Assembly (NCBI RefSeq): GCF_000023445.1
Contig: NC_012881.1
Span: 4,109,501 to 4,173,500 of the forward strand
Direction: 5' to 3'
DNA from: Maridesulfovibrio salexigens DSM 2638
GTDB lineage: Bacteria; Desulfobacterota; Desulfovibrionia; Desulfovibrionales; Desulfovibrionaceae
Length of the DNA stretch: 64,000 bases
A program made the position numbers and the translations under genes. The notes under the pieces were generated by a model. It saw only the letters and a program-made list of their open reading frames with translations. It searched no databases and was not told the DNA's origin. Of the stretch, positions 18,122 through 27,678 are shown piece by piece; position 1 is the stretch's first letter; every line of letters starts with the position of its first letter.

Positions 18122-20656
18122 ATGTTCAAATCCATGAAGGCAATCCTGCTTTTATTTGCAGCCGGACTGGTCATATCGACTACAGCCGGATTGACTTACT
18201 TTGCCCAGCGCACGGTAACCGAGTCTGTCATGGAATCCGAATTCGCCCATGCTCAAGCTATCGTGGACGCTGTCTACCAAGAAGTAAATAATCAATATCA
18301 AAGCATTGTTTTTTCAGAAAAATATGCCATTGCCTCCCGCAAGGAACAATTACAGAACATTGTGGGCATATCCATCGACCTGATTCACTTGAACTACAAT
18401 AAGTATAAGCAGGGGCTCATATCTGAAGCAGAAGCCAAGAGACTGAGCATCGAACAATTGAAGAACATGCGTTACGATGACGGCACCGGATATATATGGA
18501 TTAACGACACCACTACTCCCATCCCTCTAATGATCATGCATGCGACAATGCCCGATCTGGACGGAAAGATTCTGGATGATCCCCGATTCAAAGGAGTCAG
18601 AGCAAGCAACGAGAACCTCTTTGTAACCTTCCGCGAAATCGGCACGCAATTCGGGTCTGGTTTCGTAGAATACCTTTGGCCCAAGCCCACAAAAAATGGG
18701 TTTAGTAAAGAACAGCCGAAACTTTCTTATGTGGAACTATTCAAGGAATGGGGCTGGATTGTCGGTTCCGGTGTCTACATTGATGACATTGAAGAAGAAG
18801 TAAACGTCCGAATTAAAGCTGTTCTTCAGGAGCTTCGGGAAAGCTTCAAGAAGACCAAAATCGGCAAGCATGGCTACATATTTCTATTCTCCGGTAAACC
18901 GGAACTGGTTATCCACCCTGTTTACGAATCAATCCCCATAGCTGAACTCTTAAACCCCGAAACAGGAAACCCACTCTTTCTAGAGCTCAAGAATGCTGCT
19001 CACGTTGACGGTATAATGGAATATTTATGGGATAAACCTCCGCGCAACAAAGGAGAGTTTACTTTCCGTAAACGTGCTTTTATTAAGTATTTCGAACCAT
19101 TGGATTGGTATATATGTTCGACCGCCTATATGGATGATCTGGAAAAGCCGGGCCTTATCCTCAGAAAGGAAATAATCATGCTTTCCATAGGCGTGCTCGC
19201 GCTGGCTCTTTTCTTCGCCGCCATACTCTCCAGCAAAATAGCCCAACCGCTCATGAAACTCACCGCCGCTGCCCGTGCTATCCGCGAGGGAGGGGTCTCC
19301 GCTTCTGAAATACCTCAGGAAGGTCCCAGAGAAATTCGGGATTTAGGTACAGTAATCAGTCAAATGCTGGCATCCATAAAATCAGGAATTGAGGAGAAAG
19401 AACATCTCCTGACTGCTCTTGAAGACGGGAACAGCCAACTTTCAGCCAGCAACCGCCAGCTGGAAATTAAGATAAAAGAACACGCCCGTGTACAACAGGA
19501 ACTGATCAAACTGCGCAACCACCAAAAGAATATTATTGATTCCATGCCCTCCATACTTGTGGGCGTAGACAAGGCTGGAGCGATTACCCTCTGGAACAAA
19601 GGAGCAACCGCCTCCAGTGGCAAGGAATTCGAAGAGGTTTCCGGCAGGCTGCTTTCTGATGTATTTCCCCAGTTGGATAAAGAGATAAAGAAGGTAAGAC
19701 AGCTAATTATCGATGGTAAAACAGAACAGAAAATACGTATCCCACGTGTGGTTAACGATGAAACACGATATGAAAACATCACGATCTATCCGCTGATCAG
19801 TGACGGTTATGACGGTGCAGTAATCCGCCTTGATGATGTTACTGACAATGTCCGCATTGAAGAAATGATGATCCAGACTGAAAAAATGATGTCCGTGGGC
19901 GGGCTGGCTGCAGGCATGGCACATGAAATCAACAACCCCTTAGGGGGAATACTGCAAGGAACCCAGAACATAGAACGCAGGCTGCGCCCCGGTATGGCCA
20001 AAAATGAACAGGTCGCCCGCAAGCTGGATATTTCCCTAGAAACGGTCAACGACTATCTTGAAGAACGCGGCATACTAAAAATACTTTCCGGCGTAAGGCA
20101 ATCCGCAACCCGGGCAGCCGGAATCATCTCCAACATGCTCAACTTCAGCCGCAAGACTGATGTCCACCGCACCACATGCAAGCTAAATGAGCTGGCAGAC
20201 AGTGCCGTTGCCCTTGCGGAACAGGATTATGACCTTAAGAAGAAATATGACTTCAGGAAAATTAATGTCATTAAAAATTATCAGGAAAACCTGCCATTTG
20301 TAATTTGCTCGACTACTGAAATAGAGCAGGTCATGCTAAATCTTCTAGGCAATGCCGCCCACGCCATGCAGGAATACAATTGCGAAAACCCTAAAATTGA
20401 AATCAAAATATGGCAGGAAGGGGATTACGTGGCTGTATCTGTTTCCGATAACGGCCCGGGCATGGACGCAAATATCCGCAAAAGGGTCTTCGAACCTTTC
20501 TTCACAACCAAGCCCAAAGGGGTAGGTACAGGTCTTGGGCTTTCAGTTTCCTATTTTATTATCACTGAAAACCACAGCGGCAGCTTCAGTATTGAATCAA
20601 CTCCAGGCAGCGGATCAAAATTCACCTTCAAGCTGCCTATCTCCTCCCCGCGCTGA
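18122..20656 (+). CDS. Cache-domain sensor histidine kinase with HAMP and PAS, 844 aa
   Basis: First membrane segment about residues 7-28, then a long periplasmic part with two single-Cache-like repeats (each containing a 'GYIWI/GYIFL ... P ... HP' pattern and an ending 'W.....VY' strand), a second membrane segment near 345-368, HAMP (about 370-425), coiled coil, PAS (about 465-580), HisKA with H-box GMAHEINNPLGG (His near 601) and HATPase with GTGLGLSVSYFI. A soluble small ligand such as an organic acid is the usual Cache signal. GGGAGGATA directly precedes the ATG. No receiver is encoded nearby. The 3' end overlaps the next, opposite-strand kinase gene by 42 bases. Confidence 0.9.
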   Translation: MFKSMKAILLLFAAGLVISTTAGLTYFAQRTVTESVMESEFAHAQAIVDAVYQEVNNQYQSIVFSEKYAIASRKEQLQNIVGISIDLIHLNYNKYKQGLISEAEAKRLSIEQLKNMRYDDGTGYIWINDTTTPIPLMIMHATMPDLDGKILDDPRFKGVRASNENLFVTFREIGTQFGSGFVEYLWPKPTKNGFSKEQPKLSYVELFKEWGWIVGSGVYIDDIEEEVNVRIKAVLQELRESFKKTKIGKHGYIFLFSGKPELVIHPVYESIPIAELLNPETGNPLFLELKNAAHVDGIMEYLWDKPPRNKGEFTFRKRAFIKYFEPLDWYICSTAYMDDLEKPGLILRKEIIMLSIGVLALALFFAAILSSKIAQPLMKLTAAARAIREGGVSASEIPQEGPREIRDLGTVISQMLASIKSGIEEKEHLLTALEDGNSQLSASNRQLEIKIKEHARVQQELIKLRNHQKNIIDSMPSILVGVDKAGAITLWNKGATASSGKEFEEVSGRLLSDVFPQLDKEIKKVRQLIIDGKTEQKIRIPRVVNDETRYENITIYPLISDGYDGAVIRLDDVTDNVRIEEMMIQTEKMMSVGGLAAGMAHEINNPLGGILQGTQNIERRLRPGMAKNEQVARKLDISLETVNDYLEERGILKILSGVRQSATRAAGIISNMLNFSRKTDVHRTTCKLNELADSAVALAEQDYDLKKKYDFRKINVIKNYQENLPFVICSTTEIEQVMLNLLGNAAHAMQEYNCENPKIEIKIWQEGDYVAVSVSDNGPGMDANIRKRVFEPFFTTKPKGVGTGLGLSVSYFIITENHSGSFSIESTPGSGSKFTFKLPISSPR

Positions 20657-22072
20657 TGCAGGATTGAAATCAACAGCAACGGTTGTTCCTTCCCGGCCGG
20701 ACTCCATGCTGATGGAACCGCCGTGTACCTTGGCGATCAGGCTTGCAGAATAAGTTCCCAACCCGGTTCCACCACTCTTTCCCGCAGTGGAATACTTTTC
20801 GAAAAAAATATCTCTAACAGCGGCCGGAACTTCCCCGAAATTATGAATGGATATGCGTGGAAATTCCCCGCTACTGAGCTTTACGGTTATCGATTGCCCG
20901 TTCGGGCTGGCTTCAATAGCATTCTTAAGTAAATTGCAAAGCATGGAGAAAAGCAACAGTTCTTCACCACGAACAAAGAAAGAAGCATTTTCCTCAACTT
21001 CGCTATCATCAATGAACACCAGAAACTCAGAATCACGACTCTTAAGCATATCCTGAAGATCAATTGCAATGCGCTTTATCAATGGCAGCACATCAACCTT
21101 TTCCGGATCCAGAATATAAGAATCCGTCTCCATGCGGTAAATATCATAAGACCTGTTGACTAATCCAAGCATGCGGTATCCGGCATCCTGAATATTCTTG
21201 ATCAGCTCGATCTTTTCAGGATCACTTTCATCAGCAATCAGCAGGTGCGGAATATTAATCACCGCATTGAGCGGGGTCTTCAAATCATGTCTGGTGATGC
21301 GCTCGACATCAACACGAAGTAATTCGCCCCTCTCATGGTTAATAACATCGATAATAGTCGAGGCCACGGAACTACAGAAATACTCAAGAAAATCCGTACC
21401 CATCTCAGGATGAAAACGATCTTCCGAAGGATCATGGATGGAGAATAAACCGATCAGTTTCCCGGGGTTGTACTTATCAATCATCCCGAAGGCGAAACAG
21501 GAACCACCCATCTCCGGACCTACTTCCGGGTCCCCGAAAAAAACATCCGGACGCATCATCCGTGAAATAGGACCGAGAAAAACACGGTTGGGACCATTAT
21601 TCAAGGTTGCATCAATATAGCGCATGCAACCCTTGAGATAAAAAGTCGGGATTTCCGGGCAGGGCATCCCCTTACACAACTCCCGATCCAGAACCACAGC
21701 AATACGGCCCAGACCAAGCTCCTGCGCTACCCCGGTCAGCATGTCAGAAAGGCCGGAAAGTGATTTAAGACCGTTCACATACTGAAGGGCCCTGCCGAAC
21801 TTGGCAAAAAGCTGAAAATCAGAATTATGGACGCTGTAGGCTTCTTTAAGTTTCCCTTCAAGAGACTTGATTCGTTCATCTTTTTTAGAGATATCATGAC
21901 GAGCGCCAAGAACTTCATCTTCCTGTGAAAGAAAACCGTCACGGGCATAGGCATAATTTTCATACAGATTCTGGGCAATGAAATCAGCCTGTTCCCCGTT
22001 CTCTTCTTTGATGAGCCGCTTTAGAAGGTCCAGCTGTTCTCCGAATTTCTTCAATGTAGGCAGATTGTCCAT
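20615..22072 (-). CDS. Soluble sensor histidine kinase with GAF-like domain, 485 aa
   Basis: No membrane segment. N-terminal helical part (1-110) with a coiled coil (SKKDERIKSLEGKLKEAY), a GAF/DUF484-like domain (about 115-245, SDMLTGVAQELGLGRIAVVLDRE), then HisKA with H-box TRHDLKTPLNAV (His near 263) and HATPase with N-box LCNLLKNAIEAS and G-box GGTGLGTYSASL. A cytoplasmic signal is implied. Overlaps the 3' end of the convergent Cache kinase by 42 bases. Partner regulator not evident in the window. Confidence 0.87.
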   Translation of the reverse strand: MDNLPTLKKFGEQLDLLKRLIKEENGEQADFIAQNLYENYAYARDGFLSQEDEVLGARHDISKKDERIKSLEGKLKEAYSVHNSDFQLFAKFGRALQYVNGLKSLSGLSDMLTGVAQELGLGRIAVVLDRELCKGMPCPEIPTFYLKGCMRYIDATLNNGPNRVFLGPISRMMRPDVFFGDPEVGPEMGGSCFAFGMIDKYNPGKLIGLFSIHDPSEDRFHPEMGTDFLEYFCSSVASTIIDVINHERGELLRVDVERITRHDLKTPLNAVINIPHLLIADESDPEKIELIKNIQDAGYRMLGLVNRSYDIYRMETDSYILDPEKVDVLPLIKRIAIDLQDMLKSRDSEFLVFIDDSEVEENASFFVRGEELLLFSMLCNLLKNAIEASPNGQSITVKLSSGEFPRISIHNFGEVPAAVRDIFFEKYSTAGKSGGTGLGTYSASLIAKVHGGSISMESGREGTTVAVDFNPASARGGDRQLEGEF

Positions 22073-22111
22073 GCAGATCCCTATGCTTGTTTTTATTGTT
22101 TTGCCCTTATA

Positions 22112-22867
22112 TCAATTCAATGCACAGAATGCCAGCAGTCCGGCCAGTTCGCAAAGTACCACCGCCGCCCCGAGAAAATCTCCATTAGCTCCGTTGACCC
22201 GTTTCGCCAACCTGAACAAAAACAAAATCGCGCCGCCGCAAAAAACATAAGCCAGAAGTTGCACCATCGGACTGACCGCAAACATTCCAACAAGGACTGT
22301 AGTTAAAGCCCCTATTCCAATGGAAAGTCCATCTGCACCGCGCATAGATAAGCTGCCTTGTCCCGGCCTTGCCAGCGGTTTGCCGACTATACTCATCAGC
22401 GCATTACCAAGCCTGCCGAGCACGAAAATCCAGATTACCGTCCCATAAGTCCCGGCTTCATAAACATAGAAAAAGCAAACCGCCTGCCCCACCACAGCCA
22501 GCACCGAAGCCAAAACTCCGAACACACCGGAGCAGCTATCCTTAATAATTTTCCAAAACCTTTCCGGGTCGGGATAAGGACCGGCCCCGTCTGCAATGTC
22601 CGCAAAGCCGTCAAAATGAAGCCCACGGGTCAGGTAAACAGATGCCGCCACAGTCAGCCAACTCTGAATCCAGAACTTGCCCGCAAACAGCCCCAACCAG
22701 AACGGAAGCACAATAACCGCACCCAGCACCAACCCGCTAAGGGGCATCCACTTCACAGTACGCCCTATATCATCAGCTTCAATCTCCATGACCGGACCGA
22801 TACGGGTCATGAAACCGAGGGTAATTAAAAAATCTCTTACTAATCCCGGTCGCACTGGGCACTCCAT
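22112..22867 (-). CDS. cobS: Adenosylcobinamide-GDP ribazoletransferase (cobalamin synthase), 251 aa
   Basis: Membrane enzyme that joins adenosylcobinamide-GDP and alpha-ribazole, the last steps of B12 assembly. The family patterns are clear: FLITLGFMTRIGP at the N-terminus, the acidic motif RGLHFDGFADIADG near 85-98, and DSCSGVFGVLA near 110-120, followed by several membrane segments. The start ATG at 22867 overlaps the previous gene by 28 bases, so translation is coupled. Other cob genes are not in the window. Confidence 0.92.
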   Translation of the reverse strand: MECPVRPGLVRDFLITLGFMTRIGPVMEIEADDIGRTVKWMPLSGLVLGAVIVLPFWLGLFAGKFWIQSWLTVAASVYLTRGLHFDGFADIADGAGPYPDPERFWKIIKDSCSGVFGVLASVLAVVGQAVCFFYVYEAGTYGTVIWIFVLGRLGNALMSIVGKPLARPGQGSLSMRGADGLSIGIGALTTVLVGMFAVSPMVQLLAYVFCGGAILFLFRLAKRVNGANGDFLGAAVVLCELAGLLAFCALN

Positions 22868-23658
22868 TTCAAAGTCAAAACATCCCCCGGCTCAAGGCCG
22901 AGCATTTCCGAGGCTGCTCCGCGATTCAGGGCCAGCTCGTAATAGCCTTGGCTTCCGGCTAAAAGGCCGGTGGCCCCTGTTTCAAGCTCTGCGTAGCAGC
23001 AGACCCGCTTAACGCAGCCGTCATCATTGCCGGAGAGTAGCTGCTCTTCGGGGATGCACATGCGCTCTGGCAGGGTCTGGGTATCAGGAATGTTCAAAAC
23101 AAGATTGCCGAAACGGTCTTTGTGCAGGATGGTTGCATTTACTCCATCCGCAATCCAGACAGGCTTGTTGATTCCGGTACGTACAATTTCACGCAGGGGA
23201 AGCTTGGGGCCGAGGGATTCCAGAGAGGTTCCGGTTGCAATGGATGCAGCCAGCGGCGCAAAGATATCACGGCCATGAAAGGTTGCAGAACTGTGAATCT
23301 TGGAAGCGGATTCGCTGAGATCGGTAACAATCATTGTTCCGGGAAAACGGGCTTCCGCCAATTCAAGGACTCCGTTGTCCGGAGCAAGCACAATCTGCCC
23401 TCCGAACTCTGCGGCGATGATCCGGCGGGCACTGCCAACGCCAGGGTCGATTACAGTGATGAAAACCGTATCCTTTGGAAAATGTTCCATCGCCCCGGAA
23501 AGGAAAAATGCGCCCTGCGAAATACAAAACGGTTCAACCCCGTGGCTGACATCTATTATCCGCGAGTCGGGTGCCAGATCAGCCAGCACCCCTTTCATCT
23601 GGCCCACATAAGGATCATCGAGTCCGAAATCAGTCAGAAGCGCAATTGTTCTGCTCAT
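22840..23658 (-). CDS. SAM hydroxide adenosyltransferase (DUF62 / S-adenosylmethionine hydrolase family), 272 aa
   Basis: Family hallmark start IALLTDFGLDDPYVGQMKGV with the conserved Asp residues, followed by FITVIDPGVGSARR and LAPDNGVLELA. Members hydrolyse SAM to adenosine and methionine (and relatives use halide). GAGG precedes the ATG by 5 bases; the stop of the upstream YitT gene overlaps the ribosome site. The operon order YitT gene, this gene, cobS suggests a link between SAM turnover and corrinoid metabolism, but that is inference. Confidence 0.88.
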   Translation of the reverse strand: MSRTIALLTDFGLDDPYVGQMKGVLADLAPDSRIIDVSHGVEPFCISQGAFFLSGAMEHFPKDTVFITVIDPGVGSARRIIAAEFGGQIVLAPDNGVLELAEARFPGTMIVTDLSESASKIHSSATFHGRDIFAPLAASIATGTSLESLGPKLPLREIVRTGINKPVWIADGVNATILHKDRFGNLVLNIPDTQTLPERMCIPEEQLLSGNDDGCVKRVCCYAELETGATGLLAGSQGYYELALNRGAASEMLGLEPGDVLTLKWSAQCDRD

Positions 23659-23660
23659 AG

Positions 23661-24539
23661 CTACCTCGGCACGGAAAAACCTTTTCCGAGTACGCTGAAA
23701 GTTGATTCGATTATGACAAAGGCTGCCGGATCAATGGTGAAAACCGTTGCTTCAAGACGCTTGATCCTGAAGGAATCGACCACGGTCAGAATAACTGTCT
23801 TTTCCTGCCGGGTATAGCCGCCCTTGGCATTAAGCAGGGTAGTTCCACGTCCCGTTTTAGCCATGATTGCCCCGGCAACATCTTCGGGATAAGTGGTGAT
23901 GATCAGAGCCAGTTTTCGCTGGTTGAACAAACGCTGCACTCCATCAATTGCGGCTGAAGCAACGTATATCATTGCCAGCGAATAAAGAACATCATTGAGA
24001 TTGAGCCAGATCGTACCGACTCCGAGCACGATGGCATTAAAAGCCATGGAAAACTGTCCAACCTTTATACCCAGCTTTTCGCGGGCGAGAATCTGCAAAA
24101 TTCCAATCCCGCCGCTACAACCGAGCGAACGCAGCGAAATCCCGGAACCTATGCCCAGCACAACGCCCCCGGCAAGTACAGCCAGCCATTTATCGGTAAA
24201 TGTAATTGTCCACGGCACAAGCTCAATAAAAGCACTAAGAGAGATAAGTCCGTACAGACTGTAAAAAAAGAATCTTCTGCTGATGCAAAACCAGCCGACC
24301 ATGAAGACCGGAATATTGAGCAGAAAAATCCAAAGCCCGGAGCTGAGCTGGGGAAAAATATAATAAAACAGCAGCCCCAACCCGGAAATTCCGCTGGGCA
24401 GGAAAGCATTGGGGATAATCATCGCTTTAATGGCTAAAGCACCGATAAAACCCCCGACAGTCAACAAAAAAAGGTTCCACGGAATGGTGTAACTGATTTT
24501 CTGAAAACGGTTTATGACTGTATCAAATTCAGTATCCAA
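23661..24539 (-). CDS. YitT-family (DUF161/DUF2179) membrane protein
   Basis: Five to six membrane segments in the first 200 residues (NLFLLTVGGFIGALAIKAMI, GLGLLFYYIFPQL, LWIFLLNIPVFMVGWF and so on), the family pattern GSGISLRSLGCSGGIGIL near 145-160, and a soluble C-terminal DUF2179 domain (TTYPEDVAGAIMAKTGRGTTLL). Function of YitT proteins is not established. The reading frame is open to 24593 (also a TTG), but the TTG at 24539 has AAAGGAG eight bases upstream and is the better start. Confidence 0.78.
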   Translation of the reverse strand: MDTEFDTVINRFQKISYTIPWNLFLLTVGGFIGALAIKAMIIPNAFLPSGISGLGLLFYYIFPQLSSGLWIFLLNIPVFMVGWFCISRRFFFYSLYGLISLSAFIELVPWTITFTDKWLAVLAGGVVLGIGSGISLRSLGCSGGIGILQILAREKLGIKVGQFSMAFNAIVLGVGTIWLNLNDVLYSLAMIYVASAAIDGVQRLFNQRKLALIITTYPEDVAGAIMAKTGRGTTLLNAKGGYTRQEKTVILTVVDSFRIKRLEATVFTIDPAAFVIIESTFSVLGKGFSVPR

Positions 24540-24627
24540 TTTATATTCTCCTTTGTATGCGGCCATATTTTGCTGTATTAGGGAAAAAGGCAATGTAGAT
24601 TCGTTTTTTCACAAACTCATCTGAAAG

Positions 24628-24752
24628 CAGACGGCTAAGAAATTGCCAGATGCTAGACGCAAGGAAAGGGATGGAACGAAGCGTATTCTGCTATACGTGA
24701 ATTTCAGCCTTTTTCGCAGCAACGACGCAGATGGTGCTTTATCAGCCGTCTG
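24628..24752. repeat. 125-bp palindromic element upstream of argS
   Basis: Bounded by perfect 9-bp inverted repeats CAGACGGCT (24628-24636) and AGCCGTCTG (24744-24752), with an inner hairpin CGTAT/ATACG around 24682-24697 and a T-rich tract (AATTTTTTC) right after the right arm. It carries no open frame. It looks like a small non-autonomous mobile element or dispersed structured repeat. The rest of the 353-base gap (24540-24892) contains nothing else recognisable beyond the argS ribosome site region. Confidence 0.55.
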
Positions 24753-24892
24753 AATTTTTTCAGCCCCCCAACACAGCACTTGGAAGCCGCACCGAAAGAT
24801 GATAAGCGAAGCATGCCTACATAACAGATAAACAGTCTGCCGGATCCTGCAGGACTGCCATCATAATTTATTAAGGAGATTTTTGATCCACC

Positions 24893-26536
24893 ATGAAAGC
24901 GAAACAACACCTTGAAAACGTACTCGGTTCCATTCTTGAAGCCAAGGGCTGGGAATGGCCGGAGAAGGCCGTTATCGAGCCTCCCAAAGACAAAAAATTC
25001 GGCGATATGTCCGCAAACATCGCCATGATGCTCTCCAAGCAGGCCAAAATGAATCCCCGCGCTATCGCGGAAACCATTCAGTCCGAGCTGGACGGAGACA
25101 AATACATCGAGAAAGTTGATATTGCCGGACCGGGCTTCCTCAACTTCACTTTTTCCAATTCCTTCTGGCAGGATCTCATTCCCGAAGTTCTGACCAAAGG
25201 CGAGGACTACGGCCGCAGCGAAATCGGCAAGGACACCAAAATTCAGGTGGAATACGTTTCCGCCAACCCCACCGGACCGCTGCATATCGGTCACGGTCGC
25301 GGTGCCGCCCTCGGTGACTGCCTTGTGCGCATCCTCGAATTCACCGGTTATGACGTGGAAGCAGAATACTACGTCAACGATGCCGGTCGTCAGATGCTCA
25401 TCCTCGGCACCTCTATCTGGGTCCGCCTGCAGCAGTCTCAAGGCCGCGACATTGCTGATCCCGAAGATTTTTACAAAGGTGAATACATCAAGGACCTCGC
25501 CGCCGAAGTACTGGAACGCAATCCCGGTATCCTCGACATGAGTGATGACGAAGCCATCGCTATATGCCGCGAATACGGTAAGGATGAAATCCTTGAAGGC
25601 ATCAAGAAAGACCTCGCGGCCTTTGATGTACGCCACGATGTATGGTTCTCCGAAAAAAGCCTCGTAACCGCCAACAAGGTTGAAGAAACCTTCGCCGACC
25701 TCAAGGCACGCGGCATGGCTTACGAAGAAGACGGCGCGCTCTGGTTCAAGTCCACCGAACTGGGTGACGACAAAGACCGCGTACTGCGCAAGTCCAACGG
25801 AGACCTGACCTATTTCGCTTCCGACATCGCCTACCACGATGACAAATACAAACGCGGATTCGACATTGTAGTCGACATCTGGGGCGCAGACCACCACGGT
25901 TACATCCCCCGCATGCAGGCCGCAGTGGAAGCTCTCGGCAAAAAAGGACAGCTTGATGTAATCCTCGTACAGCTGGTTAACCTGCTGCGCGGCGGTGAGC
26001 AGATTGCCATGTCCACCCGTGCCGGTAAATTTGAAACCCTCGAAGACGTGGTTAACGAAGTGGGCCGCGACGCATCCCGCTTCATGTTCCTCTCCAGAAA
26101 GAGTGACAGCCACCTCGACTTCGACCTTGAGCTGGTCAAGCAGAAGACCATGGATAACCCGGTCTACTACGTACAGTATGCCCACGCGCGTATCTGCTCC
26201 GTAATGCGCAAAGCCGCTGATCAGGGCATCGCAGTTCCCGCAATTGATGCAGCACCGCTCTCCGCCCTGACCAATGCGGAAGAACTGAACCTCATGAAGC
26301 TCATGGACCAGTTCGCGGACGTAGCTGAAAACGCAGGTAAAAACATGAGCCCGCACGTAATCAGCTACTACCTGCGCGATCTCGCCAGCGCCCTGCACAG
26401 GTTCTACAGCATGCACCACATCCTTTCTGCTGACGAAGATGTTATCGCTGCAAGACTGGTTCTGCTTCAGGCAGTTGCAAGAACACTTGCCAACGGCCTG
26501 AGCCTGCTTGGTGTTTCTGCTCCCGAAAGCATGTAA
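24893..26536 (+). CDS. argS: Arginyl-tRNA synthetase, 547 aa
   Basis: Class I synthetase charging tRNA-Arg. N-terminal additional domain, then the HIGH motif in [17 protein letters not shown] (about 124-140), the DVWFSE and [10 protein letters not shown] segments, and a KMSKS equivalent [12 protein letters not shown] near 370 (arginine enzymes usually have a degenerate version). The C-terminal anticodon-binding domain ends [39 protein letters not shown] lies 14 bases before the ATG, which is rather far. GC- and codon-biased as expected for a highly expressed gene. Confidence 0.95.
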
Positions 26537-26555
26537 TAATAAACCGGAGTTCCAA

Positions 26556-27287
26556 ATGGCTGCACCCAGAAAAAAGAAGACTGCTCCCACTCAGGAAAAG
26601 ACATTTACCTTTACCTTCACCATGCCCGAAGTAATCGGGCTGTGTGCCGGGGCTGTTGCGGCCTTGTGCGCCTTCTTTGTGCTGGGGATCCTGCTGGGCC
26701 GGGGCTATCAACCTGAAAAGGATGTACCCGAAATAGCCATGATGCTGCCCAGCCAGAACAACGCTTCCGGAGAAGTAAAAGGTGGAGTACTCAAGCCCGA
26801 AGAGCTGGATTACATAGACCAGCTCAAGAAAAAGCCTGAGCCTGCTGCAAGACCGGAAGAACCGAAAAAGGAAGTAGCCAAGGCCGAAAAGAAGGCCGCG
26901 CCGGTAAAAAAGGCTGAACCTGCAAAAACAGAACAGCCTGCACCAAAAGCAGAAGTTCAGGTGGCGGCAAAGGCTGCTGAAGTGAAGCAAGCCGAGCCGG
27001 AACCTGCGGTAGAAATCGATAATCCCGTTGAAGTGGACGAACCGCAGTACAGCTATATATATCAGGCTGCATCCTTCGGTGATAACGCACGGGCAGAGGG
27101 CTTTGCCAACAAGCTCGTCTCCAGCGGCCTCGACTCTTATGTAGAGTCCGGCAAAAGCGGCACCCGCACATGGTACCGTGTTTTTGTCCGTCATACCGGA
27201 ACGCCGGATTCCACCACTGCAATGAAGAAAGTGCTCGCCAAGTACGGTATCAAGAAGCCGCTGCTTAAGAGCAAAAAAGCGATTTAA
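26556..27287 (+). CDS. SPOR-domain membrane protein, 243 aa
   Basis: Begins MAAPRKKKTAP, has one membrane segment (about residues 27-48, VIGLCAGAVAALCAFFVLGILL), a long Pro/Ala/Lys/Glu linker (about 95-155) and a C-terminal SPOR domain (about 165-243, YIYQAASFGDNARAEGFANKL). SPOR domains bind denuded peptidoglycan glycan strands at the division site, so a cell-division or cell-wall role is likely. The ATG at 26556 has CCGGAG nine bases upstream; the frame extends into argS but that longer start is not credible. Nineteen bases after argS; followed by a terminator. Confidence 0.85.
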   Translation: MAAPRKKKTAPTQEKTFTFTFTMPEVIGLCAGAVAALCAFFVLGILLGRGYQPEKDVPEIAMMLPSQNNASGEVKGGVLKPEELDYIDQLKKKPEPAARPEEPKKEVAKAEKKAAPVKKAEPAKTEQPAPKAEVQVAAKAAEVKQAEPEPAVEIDNPVEVDEPQYSYIYQAASFGDNARAEGFANKLVSSGLDSYVESGKSGTRTWYRVFVRHTGTPDSTTAMKKVLAKYGIKKPLLKSKKAI

Positions 27288-27291
27288 ATAG

Positions 27292-27328
27292 AAACCCCGG
27301 AAGTTTTAACTTTCGGGGTTCTTTTTTG
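27292..27328 (+). terminator. Intrinsic terminator of argS-SPOR operon
   Basis: AACCCCGGAAG / CTTTCGGGGTT stem with a TTTTAA loop, followed by CTTTTTTG. Strong and correctly placed just after the SPOR-gene stop. Confidence 0.85.
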
Positions 27329-27357
27329 TGACCACACCAAAACCAAAGGAACACTCA

Positions 27358-27678
27358 ATGAATGAAATACTCCTCGCTCTGCTTATAGGTTGTGTAGCCG
27401 GAATTATTGATATTACACCGATGATTAAGCAACGGCTTGGTGTATTTGCAATCGGTTCCGCATTCACACAATGGCTGGTTCTGGGATTATTAATACCAAA
27501 TACAACCCTCTTCGGATTATCCGGCTGGGCCAACGGAATGACCATTGCCGTCCTAACAACCCTGCCCATCATCATTCTTGTTGCAGAAACAGACAAGAAA
27601 GCAGTTCCGATCATCATCTCAATGTCGGCTATTCTCGGCAGCGCAGTGGGAGCAGCGGGTAATTATTTCGGGCTGTAA
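27358..27678 (+). CDS. Small integral membrane protein, 106 aa
   Basis: Four hydrophobic stretches (ILLALLIGCVAGIIDIT, LVLGLLIPNT, MTIAVLTTLPIIILVA, IIISMSAILGSAVGAAG) with short charged loops. ATG at 27358 has AAGGAACACTC upstream; a longer GTG start at 27328 would run into the preceding terminator and is unlikely. Unknown family. Its 3' end overlaps the convergent EamA gene by 16 bases. Confidence 0.65.
   Translation: MNEILLALLIGCVAGIIDITPMIKQRLGVFAIGSAFTQWLVLGLLIPNTTLFGLSGWANGMTIAVLTTLPIIILVAETDKKAVPIIISMSAILGSAVGAAGNYFGL

Noticed and set aside
24704-26590. 628-residue open frame on the minus strand opposite argS
   Set aside because: It is the antisense shadow of a clear arginyl-tRNA synthetase gene; low-complexity Val/Phe/Gly-rich translation, no ribosome site and no recognisable domain.
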